Origin: Bradyrhizobium sp. CCGB01 | GTDB lineage: Bacteria; Pseudomonadota; Alphaproteobacteria; Rhizobiales; Xanthobacteraceae | DNA length: 64,000 nucleotides | Direction: 5' to 3' | NCBI RefSeq assembly: GCF_024199795.1 | Contig: NZ_JANADK010000001.1 | Coordinates: forward strand, 5,394,001 to 5,458,000 | Part shown: one piece after another, positions 8,210-16,357 of the stretch | How positions within the stretch are numbered: the first letter of the stretch is position 1 | Layout: each line of letters opens with the position of its first letter | The notes under the pieces: generated by a model | The model's database searches: none | Told to the model about the DNA's origin: nothing | The model's input: only the letters and a program-made list of their open reading frames with translations | Position numbers and translations under genes: made by a program

Positions 8210-9620
8210 TCTCATTCTCCATTTCGTTTTGGCTGGCGATGCCGCCAGCGCTTGCCGACATGTCGTCGGCGGCAAAGGGATCGTTCTCGATTTCGGCATC
8301 AACGTCGGCGGGATCGCGCCCGCCTTCGCTGATGATTTCTTGACGCGAGCGCAGCTTGGCGGCGACCGCGAGCGTGTCGGCTTTCGCTTTCTTCAATTCG
8401 TCGATGGCGGGCCAGCCCGGAAACAGGAAGGACGCGCCGTAGCGCTCGGGATGGCTCTCATAGTCGGGCGCGCGCATGCGTCCGCTCAGGACTTCGAGCA
8501 GCACTAACCGATCCCAGATCGGGTTCAGCAACTGCGCGACGATATGGTTCTGCTGAAGGGCCTTGATGCGACGCTGAAACGTCGCCAAGCCGAGCTTGCC
8601 TGCGGAAAAGTTGATCGCGCCGAAGTCGCCCGTTGCCATGAATGCGGGCACGCCAGCGCCCGCGCAGACCAAGCGCTCGATATGCGACAAGACTTCCGCG
8701 ACCGTGTTCATCTCAGAGGTCGGCGGGAAGCTGACATCAGCGCCGGGCGGCAGGCGCAGGGTTGCGCCGGGTTCGAGGTACAGCGATGCCGGATCGGTGG
8801 TCGGGTCGAAAGGAAAATTGCCCTCAGGGTCGCGAACGACCATGCCGACAAGGCAAGTGGTGCGCAGCTTCACGACAGCCGCGTCGATGCAGTTATCGAG
8901 TTCAAGCGCTAGCGGCGCAACGGCCGTCAGCGGCGACATGCCACGCGGCGCGCCCGGAAAGCGCGGTTCGAACACGTGGCAGATGTCGAGAGCAGAGATG
9001 CGGGCGGGAGGCTCGACGCTGGCCCACGGCGCGTCCGGCGGCGTGGGGAGAACCCAGAAGGCAACGCGGCGGCCGGTGCCGTCGAATTCAACACCGGCCA
9101 CGATCATGGGCATATCGCCAGTCAGTCCGAGCGACGGAATGGTTTTGGAATGATCGACTTGATCCGCCGTCAACAGACGCAGCTTCAGCCGCATGGTGGC
9201 CGGATCGGCGACAAGCTGAGTGAAGCTCTCGCCATCGACATAGAAGCCGCGAGCGACACGGGACAGATATCCGCCGAGCGACATGCCGCCTTCGACGCTG
9301 CAATCCTGGAAGAACTCATTCCAGACACGCTGCAAGCGCGCGTTGGTCTCAGGATCGGGATGCATCGCGCGCACGGTGGGACCGTCACCGACAATCGCGT
9401 TCACGCCGTGCAAGATGATGCTGCTGACGAGCGCGTTGTTCTCGGCCTGATGGGCGATCTTGCGCGACGCCAGCCGACCGGCGGCGAGCTGCTGGGTGAT
9501 CGGCGAAGGCAGCATATACTGCGTCGGCCAGCGGCCGGAGCCACCGGTCACGTCATAGCCGGAGAATGCGCGGGTGAAGGCGCGGAATGCGTTGCGGGTG
9601 CGGGCGATGATGCCGGTCAT
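8202..9620 (-). CDS. Lambda-type phage portal protein
   Basis: 472 residues with the lambda gpB-like portal pattern: 'RKIAHQAENNALVSSIILHGVNAIVGDGP' region near residues 53-80 (a typical 'R..R.l..NNp......' opening), 'DQVDHSKTIPSLGL', 'ICHVFEPRFPGAPRGMSPL' and 'FGAINFSAGKLGLATFQRRI'. Portal rings sit at one vertex of the head and are the channel for DNA entry and exit. The start overlaps the stop of the upstream HTH gene by 4 bp (ATGA), and its end overlaps the capsid start, so the three genes form one translationally coupled unit. The length is slightly below that of lambda gpB. No large terminase gene accompanies it. Confidence 0.9.
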   Translation of the reverse strand: MTGIIARTRNAFRAFTRAFSGYDVTGGSGRWPTQYMLPSPITQQLAAGRLASRKIAHQAENNALVSSIILHGVNAIVGDGPTVRAMHPDPETNARLQRVWNEFFQDCSVEGGMSLGGYLSRVARGFYVDGESFTQLVADPATMRLKLRLLTADQVDHSKTIPSLGLTGDMPMIVAGVEFDGTGRRVAFWVLPTPPDAPWASVEPPARISALDICHVFEPRFPGAPRGMSPLTAVAPLALELDNCIDAAVVKLRTTCLVGMVVRDPEGNFPFDPTTDPASLYLEPGATLRLPPGADVSFPPTSEMNTVAEVLSHIERLVCAGAGVPAFMATGDFGAINFSAGKLGLATFQRRIKALQQNHIVAQLLNPIWDRLVLLEVLSGRMRAPDYESHPERYGASFLFPGWPAIDELKKAKADTLAVAAKLRSRQEIISEGGRDPADVDAEIENDPFAADDMSASAGGIASQNEMENENA

Positions 9621-10093
9621 TTGCCCTCACTTGAGGCAGGAATTTTGAGAGCTTTGCGGACGTGGTCGATGATCACGGTTACGTCGAACACGAACATCGA
9701 GCCGTCGGTCTTCGCCATCAACGCGGCGAAGTCTTCGGCGGCGAACATGTAGCAAAACGCCCGATCCTTTTTGTTGCTGCTACCAATGTGGAAACCGAAG
9801 AGCGTCGAGAACGGCTCGCGCTGGCTCAGAAGGATGGTGATCTGCGCGCGCATCTCGGCGTCCGCGACCGCGATTGCATCGGCAGTGTTGATGCGTGCAT
9901 CGGTGAGGACCTTCACGGCGCGCGCGACACAGGCGTCCGTGAATGAGAGCGACTTCTCTTCTTTGGTGCCGGTCACGGTGTCGGCGAACAGGTGATTGCG
10001 ATTGCGCCATGCGTCGAGGGTCACGCGCTTACAACCGGCCGCCGCAGCGACTGCCGAAATTGAGAACTGCTTGGCTTCGACATCAATGCTCAT
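9617..10093 (-). CDS. HTH protein heading the head operon (regulator or TerS-like)
   Basis: 158 residues. The N-terminus (about 8-38) is a helix-turn-helix, 'FSISAVAAAAGCKRVTLDAW', with a tryptophan in the recognition region, as in MerR-like and Nu1-like proteins; the rest is mixed alpha/beta without known motifs. It is the first gene of the portal-capsid-gpW operon. Two readings are possible: an autoregulator acting on the palindrome at its own start codon (10092-10103), or a small terminase subunit (lambda Nu1 also has an N-terminal HTH and sits at the head of the head genes) that could redirect a helper phage's large terminase. The sequence alone does not decide. Confidence 0.6.
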   Translation of the reverse strand: MSIDVEAKQFSISAVAAAAGCKRVTLDAWRNRNHLFADTVTGTKEEKSLSFTDACVARAVKVLTDARINTADAIAVADAEMRAQITILLSQREPFSTLFGFHIGSSNKKDRAFCYMFAAEDFAALMAKTDGSMFVFDVTVIIDHVRKALKIPASSEGK

Positions 10094-10138
10094 ACAATTG
10101 TATTAGCCGACGCGGCGTGATAATGCAATCGTATTATC
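10092..10138. promoter_or_regulatory. Divergent control region with paired operators
   Basis: The 102 bp between the head operon and the replication operon are much richer in A+T than their surroundings. They hold a perfect 12-bp palindrome, ATACAATTGTAT (10092-10103), touching the start codon of the HTH gene, and GATAAT-N8-ATTATC (10119-10138). CAATTGTATTA (10095) and CAATCGTATTA (10126) are a 10/11 direct repeat 31 bp apart, close to three helical turns. This is consistent with one regulator governing both directions. Confidence 0.6.
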
Positions 10139-10195
10139 AACGAAAATTCCCGCACTTCGGTTGACGGACCGGAGGCGGGAAAGAAGGAAAAGCTT

Positions 10196-10621
10196 ATGGA
10201 AACAATGCCTTCCAACTCCACCGTGGAGTTGTCTATGGACGGACCGACCCGCGTCGGCCCGTTTCTGATTTGCGCGAACGGCTTCTGGGTGTCGCGCGGC
10301 AAGCGTAGCCCGGTCTCGCGCGATCAGGTCGAGGCCGCAAAGACGGTGCTCGCCCAGTTTCGGCGCACCCGCATGGTTCAGCCGGACGACCGCGTGGCCG
10401 CTGGCCCGCTCAAGCACGACGTTGAAAATCTTGCGCGCCGCTACATCTCGCGCGGCGCGCTCATCATCGCCGCCCTCGAAATGGGTATCGCCGTGGTGCC
10501 TGTGTACGACGAAGATTGGCTCTGGCTGAGCGAAGACGGCCGGGGCGCGGAGCCGCTGATCAGCACCGCTTACGTCGGCGTCAACTATCGCGATGTCGAA
10601 CGCGCTGTGAAGGCGGTGTAA
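10196..10621 (+). CDS. Hypothetical protein preceding the helicase
   Basis: 141 residues, starting 'METMPSNSTVELSM' after an AAGAAGGAAAAG ribosome-binding region. No recognised family. The protein is soluble and basic in the middle ('QFRRTRMVQPDDR'), with a tryptophan-rich acidic patch ('YDEDWLWLSEDGRG') near residue 102. It is the first gene of the rightward operon and its stop lies 2 bp before the helicase start, so the two are probably co-translated. An accessory replication or regulatory role is plausible from position only. Confidence 0.65.
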   Translation: METMPSNSTVELSMDGPTRVGPFLICANGFWVSRGKRSPVSRDQVEAAKTVLAQFRRTRMVQPDDRVAAGPLKHDVENLARRYISRGALIIAALEMGIAVVPVYDEDWLWLSEDGRGAEPLISTAYVGVNYRDVERAVKAV

Positions 10622-10623
10622 CG

Positions 10624-12030
10624 ATGAACATGATCAAACCGCCGACCGATGATGAACTGAAAGCGGCCGCGACCCGCCGTCACGATCTGTTCCAGGCCAG
10701 CAAGGTTCCGGGTCAGTGGGCGACGGCGCTGTCGCAGGTCATCGAGGAGATGGTCAAGGAATTCAAATCCGACCACTTGATCAAGACCTACGGCGCAGCA
10801 CATGGCGTTTGTACCAATAGCCCCGATTTTCAGAACCTGATTGACCTTGCGCGCAAGAAGCTGAAGATCAGCGACCCGGCGCATGGCATGGGTTTTCTCG
10901 GCGTTCACATGCGCGCGACGCCATATCGCTGGACTGCGCCGGAGAGCATTCCTCCGCGCGATTGGCTCTATGGTCGCCATCTGATCCGGAAATATGTCAG
11001 CGCCATGATCGCACCCGGCGCGGTCGGCAAGACGGCGATGGTCACCACCGAAATCTTGGCGATGGTGTCCGGCAAGGCGCTGCTTGGCGTTGAAAGCGAA
11101 CAGTTGCGGGTCTGGTACTTCAACCTCGAAGACCCTGCTGAAGAGACCATGCGGCGCATTCAGGCTGCAGCGTTGCACTTCGGCCTGAAGCCGGACGACA
11201 TCGGCGACCGGCTCTTTGTGACCCACGGCCGCGAGCATCCGCTGGTGGTCGCCGACATGGAGAACGGTGACGCGGTGATCCGCTGGCCCGTGGTGCACGC
11301 CTTGGTCGATGAGATCAAGGACAAGGGCATCGATGTCGTGATCATCGATCCGTTCGTGAGCTGCCACAAGGTGCCGGAGAACAACAACGGCAGCATCGAC
11401 ATGGTCGTCAAGGAATGGGGCAAGGTGGCCGATCAGGCCGACTGTGCGGTCTTGCTCGTGCACCACGTCCGCAAAGGCGACCAAGAGGTGACCACGCAGA
11501 GCGCGCGTGGCGGTGGCGCGTTCGGTGACGCCTGCCGCTCGGTGCGCGTGCTCAACCGTATGACCGAGCAGGAAGCCAAGAATTCCGGCGTTGATAATCG
11601 TCGGCTCTACTTCTCGGTCTTGGACGACAAGCCGAACCTCGCGCCGCCCGCCGAAAAGCGTGACTGGTTCAAGCTGGCCTCCGTCGATCTTGGCAACACT
11701 CCGTTTGGCGGCGTCGGTGGCGACAGTGTCGGCGTTGCGACACGGTGGGAATGGCCCGACCCGCTCGACGGCATCACTGGCGGCGACTTTGAGCGAGCCG
11801 CAGCAGCCATCAAGCTGGGCCAGTGGCGCGCCAATAGCCAGGCCAAGGACTGGGTTGGCTTGCCGGTCGCGAAAGCGCTGGGTTTCAGCCTCGCCGTGAA
11901 GCAGGAGCGGGCCAAGGTCGCCGGTCTGATCAAGATTTGGCTCGCGAACGGCGCGCTGGTGAAGGTCGAGCGGCAGGACGAGCGCCGCAAGATGAAGGTG
12001 TTCGTCGAGGTCGCGAGTGAGGACGACTAG
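10624..12030 (+). CDS. RepA-like AAA/RecA-fold replicative helicase
   Basis: 468 residues. A RecA-fold ATPase core (about 105-330) shows Walker A 'PGAVGKTAM' near residues 131-139, Walker B 'VVIIDPFVS' near 240, and a sensor strand 'AVLLVHHVRKGD' near 280, followed by 'SARGGGAFGDACRSV'. These match the RSF1010 RepA / AAA_25 type of hexameric helicase found in plasmids, phages and satellites. The C-terminal about 90 residues look like a small winged-helix region. ATG 10624 was chosen because it lies 2 bp after the previous stop; an upstream codon would run into that gene. No primase domain is visible. The repeat block directly downstream is its likely origin. Confidence 0.85.
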   Translation: MNMIKPPTDDELKAAATRRHDLFQASKVPGQWATALSQVIEEMVKEFKSDHLIKTYGAAHGVCTNSPDFQNLIDLARKKLKISDPAHGMGFLGVHMRATPYRWTAPESIPPRDWLYGRHLIRKYVSAMIAPGAVGKTAMVTTEILAMVSGKALLGVESEQLRVWYFNLEDPAEETMRRIQAAALHFGLKPDDIGDRLFVTHGREHPLVVADMENGDAVIRWPVVHALVDEIKDKGIDVVIIDPFVSCHKVPENNNGSIDMVVKEWGKVADQADCAVLLVHHVRKGDQEVTTQSARGGGAFGDACRSVRVLNRMTEQEAKNSGVDNRRLYFSVLDDKPNLAPPAEKRDWFKLASVDLGNTPFGGVGGDSVGVATRWEWPDPLDGITGGDFERAAAAIKLGQWRANSQAKDWVGLPVAKALGFSLAVKQERAKVAGLIKIWLANGALVKVERQDERRKMKVFVEVASEDD

Positions 12031-12037
12031 TTCCGGC

Positions 12038-12174
12038 TGCTCCACCTTGCTCCACTTCGGTGGCGCAAAGTGGAGCAAGGTGGCGCTCCTGATCTGCTCC
12101 ACCTCCACCCCCTTATTAGGGGTGGAAGGTGGAGCGGAGCAGATGGAGGGGGCCAAACGAGGTGGAGCAGATGG
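12038..12174. repeat. Inverted and direct repeats, possible replication origin
   Basis: Six copies of TGCTCCACc/t or its complement occur within 137 bp (12038, 12048, 12069, 12095, 12128, 12161). CCACCTTGCTCCACTT (12042-12057) and its exact complement (12068-12083) form a 16-bp stem with a 10-base loop. A second, imperfect stem lies at 12098-12134, and GGAGCAGATGG is repeated at 12136 and 12164. Placement 8 bp after the helicase stop fits an iteron-type origin; a structured terminator is the alternative, but no T-run follows. Confidence 0.6.
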
Positions 12175-12249
12175 GGGCTGTCGAAATGAAAAATCAATTC
12201 TTGGGCGGCGCGAGCACCGTCCTCACGTCGTAACAAAGGACCAAATCGA

Positions 12250-12591
12250 ATGTATGTGATGCCCACGAACCTGTTCGAGCAATATTTCCTGCACTTCGCT
12301 GGCAAGCTCGCTGATGCGCCCGGCGCGGGCCACCTTGCGCAACTGGCCCAGACCGCCAAGGCCATTCCTGTGCCGGTTCTGGCGAGCCTGACGGCCAAGA
12401 TGGCGCGGCTCAATCCGCGCGCGGTCAACTGGACCTTGGCGACGCTCGCCGAAGAGATCGCGGACGGCTGCGCCCACTACGGCGACGCGACTGGCTTTGC
12501 GCGTGCGCTGGACCGTGATCTGGAGTGGCCGGAGTTGATGGAGCTGGCGCTGGGCGAGGTGGGGCGCCGCGAGCGCGGCAGCTGGAATTAG
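12250..12591 (+). CDS. Hypothetical protein, 113 residues
   Basis: Begins 'MYVMPTNLFEQYFLHFAG' downstream of the repeat block, with AAAGGA 13 bp before the ATG. It is helical and alanine-rich, with no signal peptide or membrane span, and contains 'PVPVLASLTAKMARLNPRAVNW'. I recognise no family. It could belong to the replication operon or be the first cargo gene. It ends about 115 bp before the next gene, where base composition becomes clearly richer in A+T. Confidence 0.6.
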   Translation: MYVMPTNLFEQYFLHFAGKLADAPGAGHLAQLAQTAKAIPVPVLASLTAKMARLNPRAVNWTLATLAEEIADGCAHYGDATGFARALDRDLEWPELMELALGEVGRRERGSWN

Positions 12592-12706
12592 CCCGGAGGA
12601 CATCAAGGAAGCTTCCTGCGAACAAACGGAGTTCTGGCATTTTCGCAATGTGACCTCGCTCCCAAAAGATGCATAGTCTCCGTGCAACCATAGGAGATTT
12701 TTACCC

Positions 12707-13378
12707 GTGAACGCACCTGCCGCAGACGAACCAGAGCAATGGTCATCAAAAGACTTGGTCGTCGCCATCCCGCTGGTGGGAACGGCAATCGCGATCAGCT
12801 ATGATGTCGGATATTTTTACGGCGTCGACATAGCTTTCTTTACGCTATTCTCTATCGCAGAACACATTGTCTTTGCGTTGCAAGCTGCACCTGTCGCGCT
12901 AGGGTTGGCTGTGCTGCTGATGTTGACCGTTCGCAGCAAGCTCGATGTAGTGGCAGGTCAAAAGATTGCGGCATTAGGACGAAAGAGCAACATCTGGGTA
13001 AACCTAACAGTTTTGGCTATTTCCGGGATCACCGTCGGGCTCGGAATTTACTACCGATTGGCTGGTATGGCGGCTGGAATGTTGATCGGTGCGTTCCTTA
13101 CTTTGACTAGGTTCATACCTTTCGAACAGCGGACGGTTTATTCCGTCTCTGCAATACTCGTGATCGTATCGGCCTTTGCTATGGGGCACGATAACGCCCG
13201 AGCCCATCTGTTGTCTGGAGAGATCACGCACACTATTCAAACCGAGAAAGAACTAGCCGCAATGTCGGTCAAGATCATCCGGTCCGGGGAAAGGGGCGTA
13301 TTGTTCTATGAGCCGAAGACCAAGCAGCTGGGCCTTGTAAGATGGGACGCGGTCAAGAGGTTGACCGGCAGCTGGTAG
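12707..13378 (+). CDS. Polytopic membrane protein of the cargo region
   Basis: 223 residues with about four or five membrane helices between residues 18 and 165 ('VVAIPLVGTAIAIS', 'FALQAAPVALGLAVLLML', 'NLTVLAISGITVGLGIYY', 'YSVSAILVIVSAFAMG') and a soluble C-terminal tail of about 50 residues ending 'VRWDAVKRLTGSW'. No known family. The gene is noticeably lower in G+C than the host genes around the element, suggesting separate acquisition. Membrane proteins in the cargo zone of satellites are sometimes superinfection or abortive-infection factors; here that is only a positional inference. Confidence 0.6.
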   Translation: MNAPAADEPEQWSSKDLVVAIPLVGTAIAISYDVGYFYGVDIAFFTLFSIAEHIVFALQAAPVALGLAVLLMLTVRSKLDVVAGQKIAALGRKSNIWVNLTVLAISGITVGLGIYYRLAGMAAGMLIGAFLTLTRFIPFEQRTVYSVSAILVIVSAFAMGHDNARAHLLSGEITHTIQTEKELAAMSVKIIRSGERGVLFYEPKTKQLGLVRWDAVKRLTGSW

Positions 13379-13671
13379 CGAAATGTGCAAACAGAACCGC
13401 AGCGCGGGTCGTATGACCTAAGCGCATTTCGGTTGCGGTGCAGTGTTCGGGTTGACCAGAGATGGAATTTCCCATGGATGTTGATATTAAATTACCACAA
13501 ATCGCCAGAACTTGAAATTAAGTTGTTGTGGGCCATCGGTACTCTAAGCGCTAGGGAGAGCGGGCGCGCAAGCGCAACCGCATTGCCCCCTTGGGACACA
13601 GGACCCACGCCATTCCCCGCTCAAAGCATAAACTGCAATGCGGTTGGATGGGACGGGCGTGCCTGCTTTCC

Positions 13672-14802
13672 CTAAATGCCCAGTATCCTTCTAATCATGG
13701 CCTGCATGCCCTCTGCAATGAGATTGCCAGCGGCACCCTCGATGATGGTCAGGATGGACCGCAGTGCCCCCTGCATCTTTGATGGCTCAGGCGAACCGGT
13801 CCTGATCTCATCCTCCAAGAGCTTAAGGGGCGCGGTGATCTCGGTGCGCTGCGGCTCGGGTAGCGAGTTCACGTGCGGCTTGATCTGCTCGACGAGGTTG
13901 GCAACCGCCACTGGCTGAAGCTGGTTGACCACATTGATGCTGTTATCCGTACCGACGGTGACGCGCGAATTGTCACCGTGGAAGTGGTTCGTTATTCGTT
14001 GGATGACCTGCTGCGGCGGAGCGGTGGCTTCCCGGCTCCGATGCACCTTGGACTGAAAGCTGGATGGGATGCGGCGAATGCCTGTCATGAAATTCGGGTC
14101 GTCCACCACATAGTCCTCGACCAGCCCGGATGGTAGGGACCGGAGAAAGTGGTCACCTGGCTCAAGTGGCAGATCAGCGTCGAACGTGATGATCATGCCG
14201 GCAGATACCTGCGCCTGGATGTTCTCTCGTACGACCGTGCCGTCGGCCTTTACCAACGTCACCTTGTCCCTCATCAAATCTCGGAAGACCATGCCGTCTC
14301 CTCCCTTGGCGACCTCAAGGTCGCAATAAATATGCCGCAATGTCGCCGTGCGCGCCTCGATGTCAAAGGGCTGCGCGCCTGCCCAACTTCCGAGGTCCTG
14401 CTGGGGCGGGAACTCGATGCCGTTTCCCCTCAGAATGCGGTCCTTTTCGACTGCTGCCTTCCGGATTTTCCCTATGAAGACGAGAATGAGTGTCTGGGCC
14501 TCGTTCAGCGCATTCAACCGGATTTCGAGGGGGCACTTCTGCAGCTCGGTCTCAAGCTCGTCGAACAGCTGCCCAACCTTCTGCCGCGCGTATCGCTGGA
14601 TCGTGGACCAAAACACGTCGCGAGCGGTGCCGGAGAACTTGATCCCACCATATCTGATCATCCTGCCGTCAAAACTGTCGATCTCGATGGTGCGATCACT
14701 TCCGATGTGATGCCACTTGAAGAACCACTCGTTTTGCATGCGCAGATGCTCGGCATCCAGCGCCATCTGCAGCCGCGCTCCGATTGGGGTCAATGTGCTC
14801 AT
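13672..14802 (-). CDS. Multi-domain cargo protein, possible anti-phage effector
   Basis: 376 residues, soluble. Residues 1-150 are helical and unassigned. Residues about 165-260 ('VFRDLMRDKVTLVKADGTVV', 'LPSGLVEDYVVDDPNF') resemble a small beta domain I have seen in bacterial conflict-type proteins. Residues about 275-300 are an Asn/Ser/Val strand segment ('GDNSRVTVGTDNSINVV') and the last about 70 residues are helical with a glycine-rich hydrophobic stretch ('IIEGAAGNLIAEGM'). A sensor-linker-effector plan of this type occurs in abortive-infection proteins, but no catalytic motif is visible and the function is unknown. It faces the 12707-13378 gene across 293 bp with no other feature. Confidence 0.55.
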   Translation of the reverse strand: MSTLTPIGARLQMALDAEHLRMQNEWFFKWHHIGSDRTIEIDSFDGRMIRYGGIKFSGTARDVFWSTIQRYARQKVGQLFDELETELQKCPLEIRLNALNEAQTLILVFIGKIRKAAVEKDRILRGNGIEFPPQQDLGSWAGAQPFDIEARTATLRHIYCDLEVAKGGDGMVFRDLMRDKVTLVKADGTVVRENIQAQVSAGMIITFDADLPLEPGDHFLRSLPSGLVEDYVVDDPNFMTGIRRIPSSFQSKVHRSREATAPPQQVIQRITNHFHGDNSRVTVGTDNSINVVNQLQPVAVANLVEQIKPHVNSLPEPQRTEITAPLKLLEDEIRTGSPEPSKMQGALRSILTIIEGAAGNLIAEGMQAMIRRILGI

Positions 14803-14959
14803 GCTACGCTGCGCCGAAGGTCATCGGCGTTACGTCATTCTTTGTGCTTTTCATGACAGTCGTTCATGAGTGGGGATGTGTGTCGCGGCAGTAACCCGAA
14901 TAACGCGGCCCCATGACAAGCTTTGACTAACCATGCTCGCTAGGCATCGCCCGCGAAAT

Positions 14960-15466
14960 TCAGCGTGAATTTGGCGGATGCCGTTCATGATTGAACTTCT
15001 GGATTTGCGTTGCGTGTTCCATGAATTCGGAGGCGCAACGGTCAATATCTTCTGAGCTATAGCGGTAGTCGCCATCTCTCTTGGTGAGATGGAAAAAGCC
15101 GTGTGCGGGAGGGACCAGCCAAAACTCAAACTGGCCGGTGACAACCTCAGCACCGGCAACCATCCCATGGGCAATTCGGTGCCTCAAATTGGATAGCCGC
15201 ACAGCATCTGAAACGAGATCCTTGAAGCGAGCCTCTTCTGCTTGGTCGGGCTTCCTCCTGAAGTATCTTTCGGCGGATTGGTTAAGGATGTTCATGCGGT
15301 CTTTGAATATCCTGCCTTCATGGCCGTAGCGCTCAAGCAAGTCGTGGTCCACCGGCCTTCCTTCAAATATGGAGTATGTGAAGGACAGGTGCGCCTCTAG
15401 GGTTTCCCACTTGCTCAATGCCTGCCCGACGGCTGCATAAATGGTTTCTGGAGTGGTGTCTGTCAT
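14960..15466 (-). CDS. HEPN-like hypothetical protein
   Basis: 168 residues, all-helical in appearance. It contains 'KWETLEAHLSFTYSIFEG' near residue 19 and 'SNLRHRIAHGM' near 92. The latter holds Arg95-x4-His100, the spacing of the R-x4-6-H motif of HEPN ribonucleases, although many non-catalytic proteins carry 'RN/RH-x-x-AHG' too. ATG 15466 is preferred because the 17 extra residues from an upstream start look untranslated. It ends a minus-strand pair: the next gene (15524-16234) is 57 bp upstream. A toxin or defence role is possible but unproven. Confidence 0.55.
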   Translation of the reverse strand: MTDTTPETIYAAVGQALSKWETLEAHLSFTYSIFEGRPVDHDLLERYGHEGRIFKDRMNILNQSAERYFRRKPDQAEEARFKDLVSDAVRLSNLRHRIAHGMVAGAEVVTGQFEFWLVPPAHGFFHLTKRDGDYRYSSEDIDRCASEFMEHATQIQKFNHERHPPNSR

Positions 15467-15523
15467 GGCGAAAAAAATCCAGTCCAGCGAAAAGACCCCG
15501 CGTTTCAAGCAACGCAAAAAAGC

Positions 15524-16234
15524 CTATTGAGCATGAATTCCAGCCACGTCGTTGTATGTGTTTTGGATCGTCTCCCGGTAGGCGTGAAATAGCTTTTGGC
15601 AGTGGTCGGCAAACAACGCGACCATGTACGTGTCATTGGGGTCGTTCCTGAATTCGGCTAGCCAGTTCTGCGCCCACACATATGGCTCGGTGAAGAGCCT
15701 GTTTACATCGCTGAGAGAGGCGTCTGCAAAAGCGTCCGGGTCGGCCAGCATGCCGCGTGCATTGAGCCTCCGTGCGACCAACCGCGCATATGCCATCAAT
15801 ACGGGCGGTAGCTTTGTCTCGGGTGCAGCGACCGACGAGAAGGCAACGAAGCAGATGGCCTCGCGCATAAGTAGCGCCTTCTCGTAGAAGCGGTTGAGCG
15901 CAGCAGAAGGTATGCGCAGTTTCTCGGGCGTGATGTTGCCCAACTGGTCGGCTTCAGGCAGGGCCATATGTATGCGCGCGGCGTAGGTCTCCTCCCAAGA
16001 CTTGCCCTGATCGCCGACCGGGGCTATCGGCTCTTTGGGGCCGGACAGGATGTATCGCAGCGCATACCCGGCGAGCCAGATAACAAACGCGATGACTAGG
16101 ATAAGGCCGGTAACCATTGGCCCGTCTTTGCGGGCATAGCCTTCGGACATGTAAAGCAGGCCAGCGATTGAAGCGGTCAGGCCCGCAATGATGCAGCCGA
16201 TCCAATACAGGACCGTACCTAGCCGCCTAACCAT
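15524..16234 (-). CDS. Two-helix membrane protein with soluble domain
   Basis: 236 residues. Two membrane helices lie close together at the N-terminus ('TVLYWIGCIIAGLTASIAGL' and 'LILVIAFVIWLAGYALRYIL'), followed by a soluble helical domain of about 150 residues. ATG 16234 was chosen because a GGGGAG ribosome-binding site lies about 8 bp upstream; the longer frame to 16351 adds residues without coding character. It is the last gene before the right att site, a usual cargo position, and is probably cotranscribed with the HEPN-like gene. No family is recognised. The 263 bp between it and the att core contain only integrase-arm-like repeats. Confidence 0.6.
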   Translation of the reverse strand: MVRRLGTVLYWIGCIIAGLTASIAGLLYMSEGYARKDGPMVTGLILVIAFVIWLAGYALRYILSGPKEPIAPVGDQGKSWEETYAARIHMALPEADQLGNITPEKLRIPSAALNRFYEKALLMREAICFVAFSSVAAPETKLPPVLMAYARLVARRLNARGMLADPDAFADASLSDVNRLFTEPYVWAQNWLAEFRNDPNDTYMVALFADHCQKLFHAYRETIQNTYNDVAGIHAQ

Positions 16235-16357
16235 TGCCGTGCTCCCCGCCCCTATCCCCAAGGTCGATACTGCACTTCCCTCATCCGGCGGGACAATGGG
16301 TATGTTCGTCCGCCGTGATAGGAATGCGCTGGAACACTCCGCGAACAGCAAAAATCA

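Noticed and set aside
10585..12156. 523-codon frame opposite the RepA-like helicase, considered as a possible hidden terminase
   Set aside because: No Walker or nuclease motif. The helicase on the other strand has Walker A, Walker B and a proper start next to the previous stop.
12171..12233. A 20-codon leader frame before the 12250 gene
   Set aside because: A start and stop exist and the stop lies near the next ribosome-binding site, but it begins inside the repeat block and nothing supports translation.
13379..13671. A 96-codon frame on the plus strand between the convergent cargo genes
   Set aside because: No ribosome-binding site, atypical composition, and it runs into the opposite gene's 3' end; I treat these 293 bp as gene-free.
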